NCBI GenBank assembly: GCA_964560765.1
Contig: CAZLMG010000006.1
Coordinates: 62,001 to 126,000, forward strand
DNA length: 64,000 bases
Origin: CAZLMG01 sp964560765
GTDB taxonomy: Bacteria; Bdellovibrionota_B; Oligoflexia; Oligoflexales; CAZLMG01
Direction: 5' to 3'
Shown here: positions 53,516-62,106 of the stretch, in pieces
Layout of the letters: the number at the start of each line of letters is the position of its first letter
How positions within the stretch are numbered: the first letter of the stretch is position 1
Position numbers and translations under genes: made by a program
Notes under the pieces: generated by a model
Told to the model about the DNA's origin: nothing
What the model saw: only the letters and a program-made list of their open reading frames with translations
The model's database searches: none

Positions 53516-54679
53516 TTACTTGATAACTAATTGCATGCGAATGCTGAAGTGGTCGCTGAATCCCGCTTTCTCTGGGTCTAGCTGCCGAGGATCGCCATAG
53601 ATTGGCGTATTCGTCACCTGCGTCCCATAAAGAAAGTGCTCGGGGTTTTCATACTTGTACGTTTTCAGCGCAAAGCTTGGCAGATAGATTCGGTAAGATT
53701 CCGGCTTCACATCCAAGCCGGTCCCATCGTGCAAGCTATCATTGACAAAGAAACGATCCAGGCGATCCCAACTCATTTTGGGCGGGTAAAAATAGGTACC
53801 CATTGGTGTCTGCAGCTTCGCCTCGCGTGGGGTCGTGCGACCGCTAGAGAACAAGTCATGAACGTCGAGCAGTGGGTTCGTATTCGATTCTTTAGCGAGC
53901 AAAACGCTGGCAATGGGATTTGGTTGATCCGTATTCGTGACATTGAAATCGCCCATAACCAGAATGTGGGCTCTTGGGTTTTGCGCCAGGCGCTCGTTGA
54001 CAATCCTCATCAAGACTTTTGCCACTTCGACGCGCACGGCGGCGGGTGCTGCTTGTGATGGCCAATGATTGACGAAGACGTGCAGGCTTTCTTGCTTGGA
54101 GACCGTAAACTCAACTTCCAAAATGTTGCGAGTTGGCTTGGTGTTGATTTCCGAGGACGGGATCGTGTGTTCCGACTTTTGTACGAAGCGCAACCAGGCG
54201 CTAGGCCGATAAGCGAGGGCGACGTCGATCCCGCGCTCATCTGGACTGTCGCTAACGATGAAGTCTTTGTAGCCAAGGGCGGATGCAAGAGCGCCGACCG
54301 CTCGTTCGTTTTCTACTTCACATAGGCCGAGCAAATCGGGGATCTGATTCTTGTCACTACGAATCACACGGACGAGTTGGTCGATTTTCACCTGAAGATG
54401 AGCTGGCGTCCAGTCGGTTTCTTCGCAATCTTGGCGATAACCCGGGTTGGAAATTTTCTGACAGGCCTCCATTTTCCCAGGAAAATCTTTTGGCAAAAAC
54501 GACCAGTCATCTTTGCCCGCATCGTGCTCTGTATCGAACAGATTCAACACATTGTAGAACATGACATCAAGGGTCGGGGCGTCCAGATTCTCGGCGTTGG
54601 CGGTAGGCGTGCGGAGAAACAACATGGTGGCCGCAACGATGAATCCAGATCGCGACATCAACAGTGGGTAGAAGATCAT
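53516..54679 (-). CDS. Exported endonuclease/exonuclease/phosphatase-fold protein
   Basis: A 387-residue exported protein of the EEP superfamily (DNase I, AP endonucleases, some extracellular nucleases). Catalytic elements are in order: NVLNLFD near the start, CEVEN (metal Glu), DERGIDVALAYR, VNHWPSQ, GDFNV (metal Asp) and the terminal SDHFS. All expected metal and His residues are present, so it should be active. Signal peptide to about residue 29. Probably a secreted nuclease or phosphodiesterase; the substrate is not shown. Confidence 0.88.
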   Translation of the reverse strand: MIFYPLLMSRSGFIVAATMLFLRTPTANAENLDAPTLDVMFYNVLNLFDTEHDAGKDDWSFLPKDFPGKMEACQKISNPGYRQDCEETDWTPAHLQVKIDQLVRVIRSDKNQIPDLLGLCEVENERAVGALASALGYKDFIVSDSPDERGIDVALAYRPSAWLRFVQKSEHTIPSSEINTKPTRNILEVEFTVSKQESLHVFVNHWPSQAAPAAVRVEVAKVLMRIVNERLAQNPRAHILVMGDFNVTNTDQPNPIASVLLAKESNTNPLLDVHDLFSSGRTTPREAKLQTPMGTYFYPPKMSWDRLDRFFVNDSLHDGTGLDVKPESYRIYLPSFALKTYKYENPEHFLYGTQVTNTPIYGDPRQLDPEKAGFSDHFSIRMQLVIK

Positions 54680-54741
54680 GAGGCCACATCCTTACTTGCG
54701 TTGTTAGTCGTAACTGTTCGTGGAAAGACCGCTCATGACTA

Positions 54742-54763
54742 GCCCAGCCGCGGGGGGCTGGGC
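54742..54763. repeat. Strong short inverted repeat without T-tract
   Basis: GCCCAGCC (54742-54749) and GGCTGGGC (54756-54763) with a six-base loop, between the stop of the Tyr-rich lipoprotein gene and the endonuclease gene. Stable, but without a T-run on either strand, so its terminator function is uncertain. Confidence 0.5.
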
Positions 54764-54821
54764 AACGAAAAACAAACCGTTTACGGATGAATTTCTGGCA
54801 CTCCGTCAAATCGACGGGAGC

Positions 54822-55379
54822 TTAGTAGTACCAGGAATTGTTTCGGCGATAATTGCAGTAGTAATAGTTGCCGTAATAATAACCGGAGTTGTAGGCATAG
54901 GGCCGATAGTAGTTTCCGTACGAGTAAGGCCGGTAATAGACATGACTGTTGTATCCATAGCCGTATCCATGCCGATAGCGGTTACTGTATCCATAACCAT
55001 ACCCACGATTACCATGGCGGTAGCCGCCGTAATACCAAGACTGCGTCGAGCTATCAGAGTCCAGATCGTCAGTTGTTAGCACTTGCGACTGGGTGGCGCG
55101 GCTGCTGAAGATCTCGGCCATTTGTGCGCCGTCGGTTGCGGAGATACCCGAAGCCAATGGCAACATCTGTACTTGGTCGAATTGCTTATTGCCGTTGACT
55201 ACCGGAATGCGAACCAGAAGCTCCTCGGGTAGATTGGTTTCCTCTGCTTGCAAAGCGGCGGGCACGGTGCTCGAGTCTACGGGCATGCTGCCGTTGTTGT
55301 CGGATTGACCCTGTGGCGTTGCAGTGCCGCAGGCGACTCCGAGGGCGGCCAACAGGCCGATGCTGATGATGGTTTTCAT
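54822..55379 (-). CDS. Lipoprotein with Tyr/Gly/Asn-rich tail
   Basis: A 185-residue lipoprotein (lipobox VACG, Cys17). The middle 90 residues look like an ordinary small domain; from about residue 115 to the end the sequence is dominated by Tyr, Gly, Asn and Arg (for example HGNRGYGYGYSNRYRH and YYYGNYYYCNY). Such low-complexity tails are often adhesive or structural at the cell surface. Divergent from another low-complexity lipoprotein. Confidence 0.7.
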   Translation of the reverse strand: MKTIISIGLLAALGVACGTATPQGQSDNNGSMPVDSSTVPAALQAEETNLPEELLVRIPVVNGNKQFDQVQMLPLASGISATDGAQMAEIFSSRATQSQVLTTDDLDSDSSTQSWYYGGYRHGNRGYGYGYSNRYRHGYGYGYNSHVYYRPYSYGNYYRPYAYNSGYYYGNYYYCNYRRNNSWYY

Positions 55380-55687
55380 GGGACGATCTCCTTGTGTTTG
55401 TTTGCGTTAGAAATTTTCTAACTTGGAGGCCGCTATTATTTGATGGCGACACATAGTCAAACACATTTTTATCAGTACCAATGATATTCGAGGCTTTGCA
55501 AGGCTGGCTGGATCGGCGATTGACCAATTTCTTCTTTTTTTGTGAATGGATACGTCAAATTGACTAGGTCCTCGTCAATGTCCAAGCTTGGCGCGCAGGT
55601 GGCATGGGCAACGCACTAGAATCCGGACATAAAACTTCGGTACAGAACTTGTATTGCAAGGAGCTGTTTGATGAATGGAGGCTTTGA
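55380..55687. other. Divergent intergenic region between two surface lipoproteins
   Basis: 308 bases. It holds a perfect 8-bp palindrome around one base (GTTAGAAA-T-TTTCTAAC, 55406-55422) 27 bases upstream of the Tyr-rich lipoprotein gene, which could be an operator. No RNA gene or ORF seen. Confidence 0.5.
55406..55422. promoter_or_regulatory. Candidate operator palindrome
   Basis: Perfect inverted repeat GTTAGAAA-T-TTTCTAAC, close to the start of the lipoprotein gene on the minus strand. No regulator gene is adjacent, so the partner is unknown. Confidence 0.4.
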
Positions 55688-56203
55688 ATGCTGCGGAACG
55701 TTGTTCGAAACATGGGGATGACCGCCTCGATGATGCTGGTCTTGAGTGCCTGCACGGGGCGTCAACCAGCTGCAATAGAGGTTCCAAAGAATCCGCCGAA
55801 GGATAAGCCCAGTGGCTTTGACTTGCCGTATGATTCGCCTTCGGATTCGCCGACGACGACACCTGGCAACGGATTTCCGGGCAATACCGACCCGAGCACT
55901 TCGCCTCCCGGCACAACTCTGCCGCCGGGCACAACTCTGCCGCCGGGCACAACTCTGCCGCCGGGCACTACGCCGCCTCCGGGTACGACGCTGCCACCAG
56001 ACACGACGCTGCCACCGGGCACAACGCCGCCTCCGGGCACGACGCTGCCACCAGGCACAACACCGCCTCCGGGCACAACGACGCCAACAACTACGGATTT
56101 ATCCATTCAAATTGAAATTGCGCCAGGGCAAACCGTCAACTTGGACTGGGATGGACTGCGTGATAAGGGTAACAGCCGCTGGGACATCATCGACGCGAAT
56201 TGA
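55688..56203 (+). CDS. Lipoprotein with ten PPGTT repeats
   Basis: A 171-residue lipoprotein (lipobox LSAC, Cys22). After a Pro/Lys/Ser-rich start, residues about 73-132 are ten units of six residues (PPGTTL or PPGTTP, one PPDTTL), followed by a short C-terminal segment with strand character. The repeats probably form an extended stalk or spacer at the cell surface. Translation of the PP steps would use EF-P. The start follows GGAGG by six bases. Confidence 0.75.
   Translation: MLRNVVRNMGMTASMMLVLSACTGRQPAAIEVPKNPPKDKPSGFDLPYDSPSDSPTTTPGNGFPGNTDPSTSPPGTTLPPGTTLPPGTTLPPGTTPPPGTTLPPDTTLPPGTTPPPGTTLPPGTTPPPGTTTPTTTDLSIQIEIAPGQTVNLDWDGLRDKGNSRWDIIDAN
55904..56083 (+). repeat. 18-bp tandem repeat (10 copies) coding PPGTT
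   Basis: Ten in-frame copies of an 18-base unit; third-codon positions vary between copies, so the array is not a recent perfect expansion. Unit number could vary between strains. Confidence 0.85.
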
Positions 56204-56227
56204 TATTAGCCAAAGATACTGGAATTT

Positions 56228-56266
56228 ACGGCCGGTAGCCATCGAGGCGCCGGCCGTTTGCTTCTT
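56228..56266 (+). terminator. Terminator after the PPGTT lipoprotein gene
   Basis: An 8-bp perfect stem (ACGGCCGG at 56228-56235 with CCGGCCGT at 56250-56257), 14-base loop, followed by a T-rich tract. Confidence 0.55.
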
Positions 56267-56334
56267 GGTAAACATCCCCCCGATATGCTAACAAAGTAGG
56301 TTCGCAGAATTTCTGTATATCAGGGGAGGTCAGT

Positions 56335-57279
56335 ATGGGACAGAGCCAGACGGGCCGGATTGTCGCCGGTTTTCTCGCACCGCATCCACCACACTTGGTC
56401 TATGGCGAAAACCCGCCACAAAACGAGCCGAGGTCGCGCGGGGGCTGGGAGGTCCTACGCTGGGCCTACGAGAACTGTCGCGATAAAATCCGCGCACTGA
56501 AACCGGACGTCATTCTGGTGCATTCGCCCCATTGGCAAACAACCGTAGGTCACCACGTGACGGCGGTGCCGCAACTCGCCGGGCTGTCTGTCGATCCGAT
56601 CTTTCCGCATTTATTTCGCTATCGCTTTAAGATGGATGTCGACACCGAGCTGGCTGGCGAAATCCATGGTGCCGGCTGCGAACTAGGCATGACGATGAAG
56701 AAGATGATGAACCCTAACTTTCGCGTCGACTATGGTACCATTACGTCGCTGCATCTTTTGAATCCGGACTGGGACATTCCTGTAGTGGCGATCAGTGCCA
56801 ACAATTCACCCTATTTTTACGATGACCGCACCGGACAAGAGGAATTCGTTAAGCTAGGGGAGGCGACGCGCCGCGCCATTGCCAAGACCGGGCGTCGCGC
56901 CGTGTTGGCGGCAAGCAATACACTGTCGCATTTTCACTTTAGCGCCGAGCCAAACCCGGCGCTTCCAGAAGATATGACGAAAGAACACGTATTCAGTCAA
57001 AGCCAGTACGAATGGGACGTGCGGGTGATCAATTTGCTGCGGCAAGGCAAGTTAGATGAGTTTTTAGAAGTCATGCCGCAGTTTATCAGTGAGGCTGCAG
57101 CCGAGATCAAAGCCGGGGGCCTGAGTTGGATGCTGAGTGCCATGGGCTTTCCCAAGGTTCCAGCAACTCTGCACGGCTATGGGACGGTGATTGGGACCGG
57201 CAATGCGGTCATGGAGTGGGATTTGTCGAATGCCGCAGAGGCGGTGGCAGCGACGACTGCGAAGGGAGCACGGCAATGA
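56335..57279 (+). CDS. Class III extradiol dioxygenase, catalytic (beta-type) subunit
   Basis: A 314-residue LigB-fold ring-cleavage dioxygenase subunit resembling the beta subunit of 2-aminophenol 1,6-dioxygenase (AmnB). Iron ligands are visible: His17 in APHPPH, His66 in HSPHW (same 49-residue spacing as AmnB His13/His62) and a Glu in EAAAEIKAGG near residue 257. The following gene overlaps by four bases and codes the second subunit. No other aromatic-degradation gene is nearby, so substrate and pathway are unknown. The ATG follows AGGGGAGG. Confidence 0.75.
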   Translation: MGQSQTGRIVAGFLAPHPPHLVYGENPPQNEPRSRGGWEVLRWAYENCRDKIRALKPDVILVHSPHWQTTVGHHVTAVPQLAGLSVDPIFPHLFRYRFKMDVDTELAGEIHGAGCELGMTMKKMMNPNFRVDYGTITSLHLLNPDWDIPVVAISANNSPYFYDDRTGQEEFVKLGEATRRAIAKTGRRAVLAASNTLSHFHFSAEPNPALPEDMTKEHVFSQSQYEWDVRVINLLRQGKLDEFLEVMPQFISEAAAEIKAGGLSWMLSAMGFPKVPATLHGYGTVIGTGNAVMEWDLSNAAEAVAATTAKGARQ

Positions 57280-58103
57280 GCACGCAAGCAACTTCTCAAA
57301 ATTTGGTGGGTGCTGGCTGGGTTCCGGGTTGGCCGCATTTGATGCGCCCCGACCGTAATGCATCGTATCAGGAGCTATCGCAGGCTGCTGGCGCCTTGGG
57401 GCAGCAGCTGAAAGATGCTGGCTGTGAACGGATCTTGTATTACAGCACGCAGTGGTTGTCGGTATTGGGAACGAGTTTTCAGGCTCGTCCGCGGCTGAAG
57501 GGTACGCATGTGGATGAAAACTGGCACGATCAGCCCGATTTGCCGTTCAATTTTTCCGTCGATCCATCCTTTGCCAGGGATCTGGCGCACCAAGCAAAAT
57601 TGGAAGGGTTTGCCACGCAGCTAATCGACTATGAGGGTTTTCCCGTCGATACGGGCACGATTGTCGCGCACAATTTATTGGGGCTGCATGATCTGCCTGT
57701 GAATATGGTCTCTTGTAGTGTTTATTTAGATTATGACGCGACCTTGAAATTGGGTCGTGCCATGCGCGCCGCCATCGACGGCGATGGTAAAAAGACAGCG
57801 GTCGTCGTCGCCAGTTTGTTGAGTGGAAATTATTTTACCCATGAGATCGACCTGCGGGAAGATCACATTCGTAAACCGAGTGACGATGAGTGGAACCGTC
57901 GCTGGCTGCAGCTCTTGCAGCAGGGTAAGCTAGACGAGGCGCGACGCTGGGTCCCAGAGTACAGTCGAACTTGTAAGGGCGATATGGGGATGAAGGCATT
58001 TGCCTTCTTGCAAGGTATTTTGGGTGCAGAAGCTCAGCCGGTGCAGGTGTTGGCCTATGGTCCGCTGTACGGAGCTGGTGCGAGCGTGATGCGTTTTGCG
58101 TAG
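57276..58103 (+). CDS. Class III extradiol dioxygenase, non-catalytic (alpha-type) subunit
   Basis: A 275-residue LigB-fold protein resembling the alpha subunit of 2-aminophenol 1,6-dioxygenase; the N-terminal APHPPH and HSPHW metal residues are missing, as expected for the structural subunit. The TGTIVAHNLLG stretch corresponds to TxxSLHLL of its partner, so the two subunits are homologous. ATGA overlap with the beta-type gene. 48 bases before alaS. Confidence 0.72.
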   Translation: MSTQATSQNLVGAGWVPGWPHLMRPDRNASYQELSQAAGALGQQLKDAGCERILYYSTQWLSVLGTSFQARPRLKGTHVDENWHDQPDLPFNFSVDPSFARDLAHQAKLEGFATQLIDYEGFPVDTGTIVAHNLLGLHDLPVNMVSCSVYLDYDATLKLGRAMRAAIDGDGKKTAVVVASLLSGNYFTHEIDLREDHIRKPSDDEWNRRWLQLLQQGKLDEARRWVPEYSRTCKGDMGMKAFAFLQGILGAEAQPVQVLAYGPLYGAGASVMRFA

Positions 58104-58151
58104 CATGGGGTGCGACAACTGGTGGATGCTGTAGCAACTGAGGTGGATGGT

Positions 58152-60830
58152 ATGAAAGCGGCAGAAATTCGGCAGAGTTTTCTAAGTTACTTTGAGCGAC
58201 ACGGGCATGCGGTGGTGGAGAGTTCGTCCCTGGTACCGCACAACGACCCAACATTGTTGTTCACCAATGCCGGCATGAATCAGTTCAAGGATGTATTTCT
58301 CGGCAAAGAAAAGCGTCCCTATACGCGCGCGACCACGTCGCAAAAGTGCGTGCGAGCAGGCGGCAAGCATAACGACTTAGAAAATGTTGGTTTTACCGCG
58401 CGCCACCATACTTTTTTTGAAATGCTCGGAAACTTTTCCTTTGGCGATTATTTCAAGCACGACGCGATTCGTTTTGCCTGGGGCTTTGTCACCAATGAGT
58501 TAAAGCTGCCCAAGGATCGCCTTTACGTGACGGTTTTCCGCGAAGATGATGAGGCGGCTGATATTTGGCATCAGCAAGAGGGCGTGCCCAAGGATCGCAT
58601 CTTTCGCATGGGTGAGAAGGATAACTTTTGGCAGATGGGCGACACGGGGCCGTGTGGACCGTGCACCGAACTTTTCATCGACCGCGGCGCCAAGTATGGT
58701 TGCGGCCAGCCGAACTGCACCGTCGGCTGTGATTGCGATCGCTACATGGAATTTTGGAACCTTGTGTTCATGCAGTACGACAGACAGGCGGACGGTACGC
58801 TGCAGCCCTTGCCGCGACCGTCGGTGGACACCGGGGCCGGCCTGGAGCGCATCGCCTCGATTATGCAGAGTGCCGACTCCAACTACGAGACGGACCTTTT
58901 TCAGGAGCTGATTCAACGCACAGCGAAATTGGCAGGAGTGGCCTATGATATCACCAACGAAAAGACGAGAGCTGCGTTTCGGGTCATTGCCGACCACGCG
59001 CGAGCATCGACATTCTTGATCAGCGACGGTGTGATTCCGAGCAATGAGGGTCGTGGCTACGTCTTGCGTCGCATCATCCGCCGCGCCATCCGCATGGGCA
59101 AGACCATCGGCTTTGAAGCGCCGTTTCTGCACAAGGTGTGCGGCTTTGTCGTTGAGCAAATGTCGGGTGCGTATCCTGACTTGAAGGATAAAGCTACATT
59201 CGTCGGCAAAGCTGTAGCGGCGGAGGAAGAACAGTTCTATCGCACTTTGGAAAAGGGTCTCAGCCTTCTTGATGACGAAACCGCAAAGCTGCCACGCGGT
59301 GGTGTCCTGCGTGGCGACATCGCCTTCAAGCTTTACGATACTTTTGGTTTCCCTTTGGATTTGACCCGCGTCATTTTGCGCGAGCGGCACATGGATGTGG
59401 ATGAAGAAGGTTTTGAAACCAGCATGGAGCAGCAGCGGGCCCAGTCGCGCAAGAACTGGAAGGGCTCGGGCGAAGAGTCCATTGCTGCGGTTTATCACCG
59501 ACTAGCGGATACATTGCGCGATCAAGGCAAGTCGCCTGAATTCGTCGGCTATGAGAGCGAATCGACCAGCGGCAAGGTAATGGCGATCATCAGCAAGGGT
59601 GGTGCTGTGGTCGATGCATTTACTGGAGGCGTCGGCGCAGAGGTGGAAGTTGTCTTCGATCGCACTCCATTTTATGGGGAGTCAGGCGGTCAACTGGGTG
59701 ACCAGGGACGCGTCACGAGTCCTGGATTTGCGGCGACCGTTTTAGATACGCAGCGTCCTGTTCCCTCGTTGATCTCGCTGAAGCTGCGGGTCGAGCGTGG
59801 CGCGATCAGAGTGGGGGAGATCTATCAGCAGGAGGTGGCGGCAGAGCGTCGCGCCTTGACCAAGCGCAATCATACGGCGACGCATCTTTTGCACTGGGCT
59901 TTGCGCAAAGTGCTGGGTGATCACGTGAAGCAGGCCGGCTCACTCGTCGGTCCGGACATATTGCGCTTTGACTTTGCACATTTTCAGGGCGTCAGCGCCC
60001 AAGAGTTGCGGCAGGTGGAAGACCTGGTGAATGAGCAGATCTGGTTGCCACGCGCGGTGCAGGCCGACGTCATGGATAAGGAACAGGCCATCGAGAGTGG
60101 GGCTATCGCTTTTTTTGGTGAAAAGTATGGCGATAAAGTACGGGTGCTGCGGGCCGGAGATCATTCTGTTGAGTTGTGTGGTGGCACGCATGTCAGCAAT
60201 ACGTCAGAAATTCAACTGTTCAAGATCGTTACCGAAGGTGCCATCGCCGCTGGCGTGCGTCGGATCACGGCCATGACATCGGCGGGGGCATTTGCCTATC
60301 TGCGCGAGCGCGAAGAAGAGACACGCATTGTGCGCGGCCTGTTGAAGGCGGGTAGCGCCGATGAGGCGGTGCAGAAGATTGAAAAGATGGCCGAACAAGA
60401 AAAGGCCGTGCGTCGTGAATTGGAAAAGATGCAGTCGGCGCAGCTCGGCAACGAGATCGACCAGCTGCTGAACTCGGCTCCCATGATCAATGGCACGGCC
60501 CTTATTTCGGCGGTGTGCCCGCCCAACAGTCAAGGGGTCAAAGCTTTGCGCGAAATGGCGGATCGTTTGCGGCAAAAGAATGGCAAGTCCGTGGTTATTT
60601 TGGGCATGGCCCTACCTGACGAGGGCAAAGCGTTCTTGTTGGCGGCTGTCGGCAAGGATGCGCCGACTACGGTAAAAGCCAACGAGTTGATCAATAAGTT
60701 CGCTCCCATGATTGAAGGGCGCGGCGGCGGTAAACCGGATTTGGCGCAGGCAGGTGGGACGCAGTTGGCTGGCCTTGAGAGGGCCGTTGCTGAGGCGAAA
60801 CAGGCTGTTACCGACTTGCTACGATCCTAG
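58152..60830 (+). CDS. alaS: Alanine-tRNA ligase
   Basis: Charges tRNA-Ala. 892 residues, full length: class II catalytic core (motif 1 region FxxHGHAVVESSSLVP, PTLLFTNAGM, RATTSQKCVRAGGKHNDLENVG), tRNA-binding helices, editing domain with metal ligands His574, His578, Cys676 and His680 (E. coli His564, His568, Cys666, His670), and the C-terminal coiled coil and C-Ala domain (GRGGGKPDLAQAGG). ATG 58152 gives the standard N-terminus; the upstream 14 codons overlap nothing but look untranslated. Confidence 0.97.
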   Translation: MKAAEIRQSFLSYFERHGHAVVESSSLVPHNDPTLLFTNAGMNQFKDVFLGKEKRPYTRATTSQKCVRAGGKHNDLENVGFTARHHTFFEMLGNFSFGDYFKHDAIRFAWGFVTNELKLPKDRLYVTVFREDDEAADIWHQQEGVPKDRIFRMGEKDNFWQMGDTGPCGPCTELFIDRGAKYGCGQPNCTVGCDCDRYMEFWNLVFMQYDRQADGTLQPLPRPSVDTGAGLERIASIMQSADSNYETDLFQELIQRTAKLAGVAYDITNEKTRAAFRVIADHARASTFLISDGVIPSNEGRGYVLRRIIRRAIRMGKTIGFEAPFLHKVCGFVVEQMSGAYPDLKDKATFVGKAVAAEEEQFYRTLEKGLSLLDDETAKLPRGGVLRGDIAFKLYDTFGFPLDLTRVILRERHMDVDEEGFETSMEQQRAQSRKNWKGSGEESIAAVYHRLADTLRDQGKSPEFVGYESESTSGKVMAIISKGGAVVDAFTGGVGAEVEVVFDRTPFYGESGGQLGDQGRVTSPGFAATVLDTQRPVPSLISLKLRVERGAIRVGEIYQQEVAAERRALTKRNHTATHLLHWALRKVLGDHVKQAGSLVGPDILRFDFAHFQGVSAQELRQVEDLVNEQIWLPRAVQADVMDKEQAIESGAIAFFGEKYGDKVRVLRAGDHSVELCGGTHVSNTSEIQLFKIVTEGAIAAGVRRITAMTSAGAFAYLREREEETRIVRGLLKAGSADEAVQKIEKMAEQEKAVRRELEKMQSAQLGNEIDQLLNSAPMINGTALISAVCPPNSQGVKALREMADRLRQKNGKSVVILGMALPDEGKAFLLAAVGKDAPTTVKANELINKFAPMIEGRGGGKPDLAQAGGTQLAGLERAVAEAKQAVTDLLRS

Positions 60831-60980
60831 CGATAGGACGTTGCCAGGCGCGGATGTTGTTATTTATGTAGAGCATATTAAGTTGCGACGTTATTCGTCT
60901 AATGCCTATTGACGGCAAGCCACAAGAGGAGCTACCTAGCGGACGGAGTTGATTTTCACCGGACGCAGGAGGCTCTTCAT

Positions 60981-61529
60981 ATGTCGTCAAAGCTCAAAGT
61001 TTCAGCCATCATCATTCTTATTTCCGCTTTGCTGGCTTCGCCAGCTCTAGCCGCAAAACTTGTGCGGGCAGATGTGCCGCAAGATATCGGTCTGCAGAAG
61101 TTTGCCGATGAATTTCTGGCACTCGAGAGCTTGATGGTCTCGGCGGATGCGAATCTATCTGTGCGAACTTTCGATGTGGTGAAGCGCGCGCGGACGGAAA
61201 CGTGGGAGAATACGCTCAAACAAGCCATTTACATTTTGCGTGGAAGCGACGCTTACTCACGACCAGAAGAGGTGATCGTTAAGGCCAGCAGCAAAAAATC
61301 CAGCGATATCCTGGCAGCGATTCGCAACGCGGGGACATTTTTGGATGAGTCAGAGTTAGAAGATGTGATTCTGCAGGTGGCCGCACCGCTGCAATCGGCA
61401 TTGCGAAACTTCGAGTTGTTGCTCTTCACCGGCAACGACGGCAATTCCTTTGGTGGTTGCCAGCACTTGGCAGTTGTTGACCGTGAGCACATGCAGCTTA
61501 TGATCGCCGAGACTTGCTACGGCGAATGA
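60981..61529 (+). CDS. Exported protein of unknown function
   Basis: A 182-residue protein with a signal peptide ending ALAAK. The mature part is mostly helical with a central TWENTLKQAIYILRG segment; one CQHLAV near the C-terminus and a final ETCYGE give two cysteines. Family not recognised. AGGAGG lies just before the ATG at 60981. Confidence 0.6.
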   Translation: MSSKLKVSAIIILISALLASPALAAKLVRADVPQDIGLQKFADEFLALESLMVSADANLSVRTFDVVKRARTETWENTLKQAIYILRGSDAYSRPEEVIVKASSKKSSDILAAIRNAGTFLDESELEDVILQVAAPLQSALRNFELLLFTGNDGNSFGGCQHLAVVDREHMQLMIAETCYGE

Positions 61530-62106
61530 AAGTTAGTGTCGCGACAGCAGACTCCATCCGTTTCGCGGCAGAGTCTGCAATTTGGGCTAATTCACCTGCG
61601 CCGCAACGCTGCAAAACTCCGTCTTGCTCGTCGTCCTGCGAAAAACCTTGCCGCGGAAAACACCTTCTTTGGTCGCGGCACGCCACAGCGCTCCGGTTGT
61701 CACTGGCACGTATTCGCCAGCGGCTTGCTGTCGGTGACACAGAGAACGAACGGTTCCGTAAAGGCCTGGGTTGATGCGCTATTGCATTGGCTGCTCCAGC
61801 GGATCGGGTCCCAGTCAGTAGGGGGAAACGAGCGTTGATTTTTTCCCTGAATCGACGCCATGTTCTTATTTATATCATTAATTACAGTATGTTGATGGTC
61901 CTGCTAGCTGGGCGTCACTTGACGTTGCTAAGACCGTGGGCGTTTGGACAGAACCTGGTTTTTCCCGAAAGCGTTGCCTCAAGATACTGAAAATACTAAA
62001 GAACATTTGAATTCCAGCCGAAGCGTCGCAAGGTGTTGGACCAGCGGCAGCAGACCGGCATGCTCGTTGCTGTGTGCTGAGTCAAACAATCATCAGGAGT
62101 CGATCG
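61530..62106. other. Long intergenic region
   Basis: 577 bases between two genes of unknown function. It contains only a weak 100-codon frame (61536-61838); the distal half is A/T-rich with no convincing promoter motif, and no hairpin with T-run was seen. It could hold an unrecognised small gene or RNA. Confidence 0.5.
61536..61838 (+). CDS. Weak small ORF
   Basis: A 100-codon frame beginning with GTG six bases after the preceding stop, without a good ribosome site. The product would be basic, with a plausible C-terminal segment SVKAWVDALLHWLLQRIG. Codon usage was not tested; it may not be a gene. Confidence 0.25.
   Translation: MSRQQTPSVSRQSLQFGLIHLRRNAAKLRLARRPAKNLAAENTFFGRGTPQRSGCHWHVFASGLLSVTQRTNGSVKAWVDALLHWLLQRIGSQSVGGNER

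Noticed and set aside
54742..54763. Terminator of the Tyr-rich lipoprotein gene
   Set aside because: The stem is strong but no T-run follows on the minus strand, so it is listed only as an inverted repeat.
55904..56083. CRISPR-like or satellite array
   Set aside because: The ten 18-base units are contiguous, in frame and coding (PPGTT), with no spacers.
58500..59498. Open frame of 332 codons on the minus strand within alaS
   Set aside because: Shadow of the alaS reading frame; AlaRS motifs on the plus strand are unambiguous.
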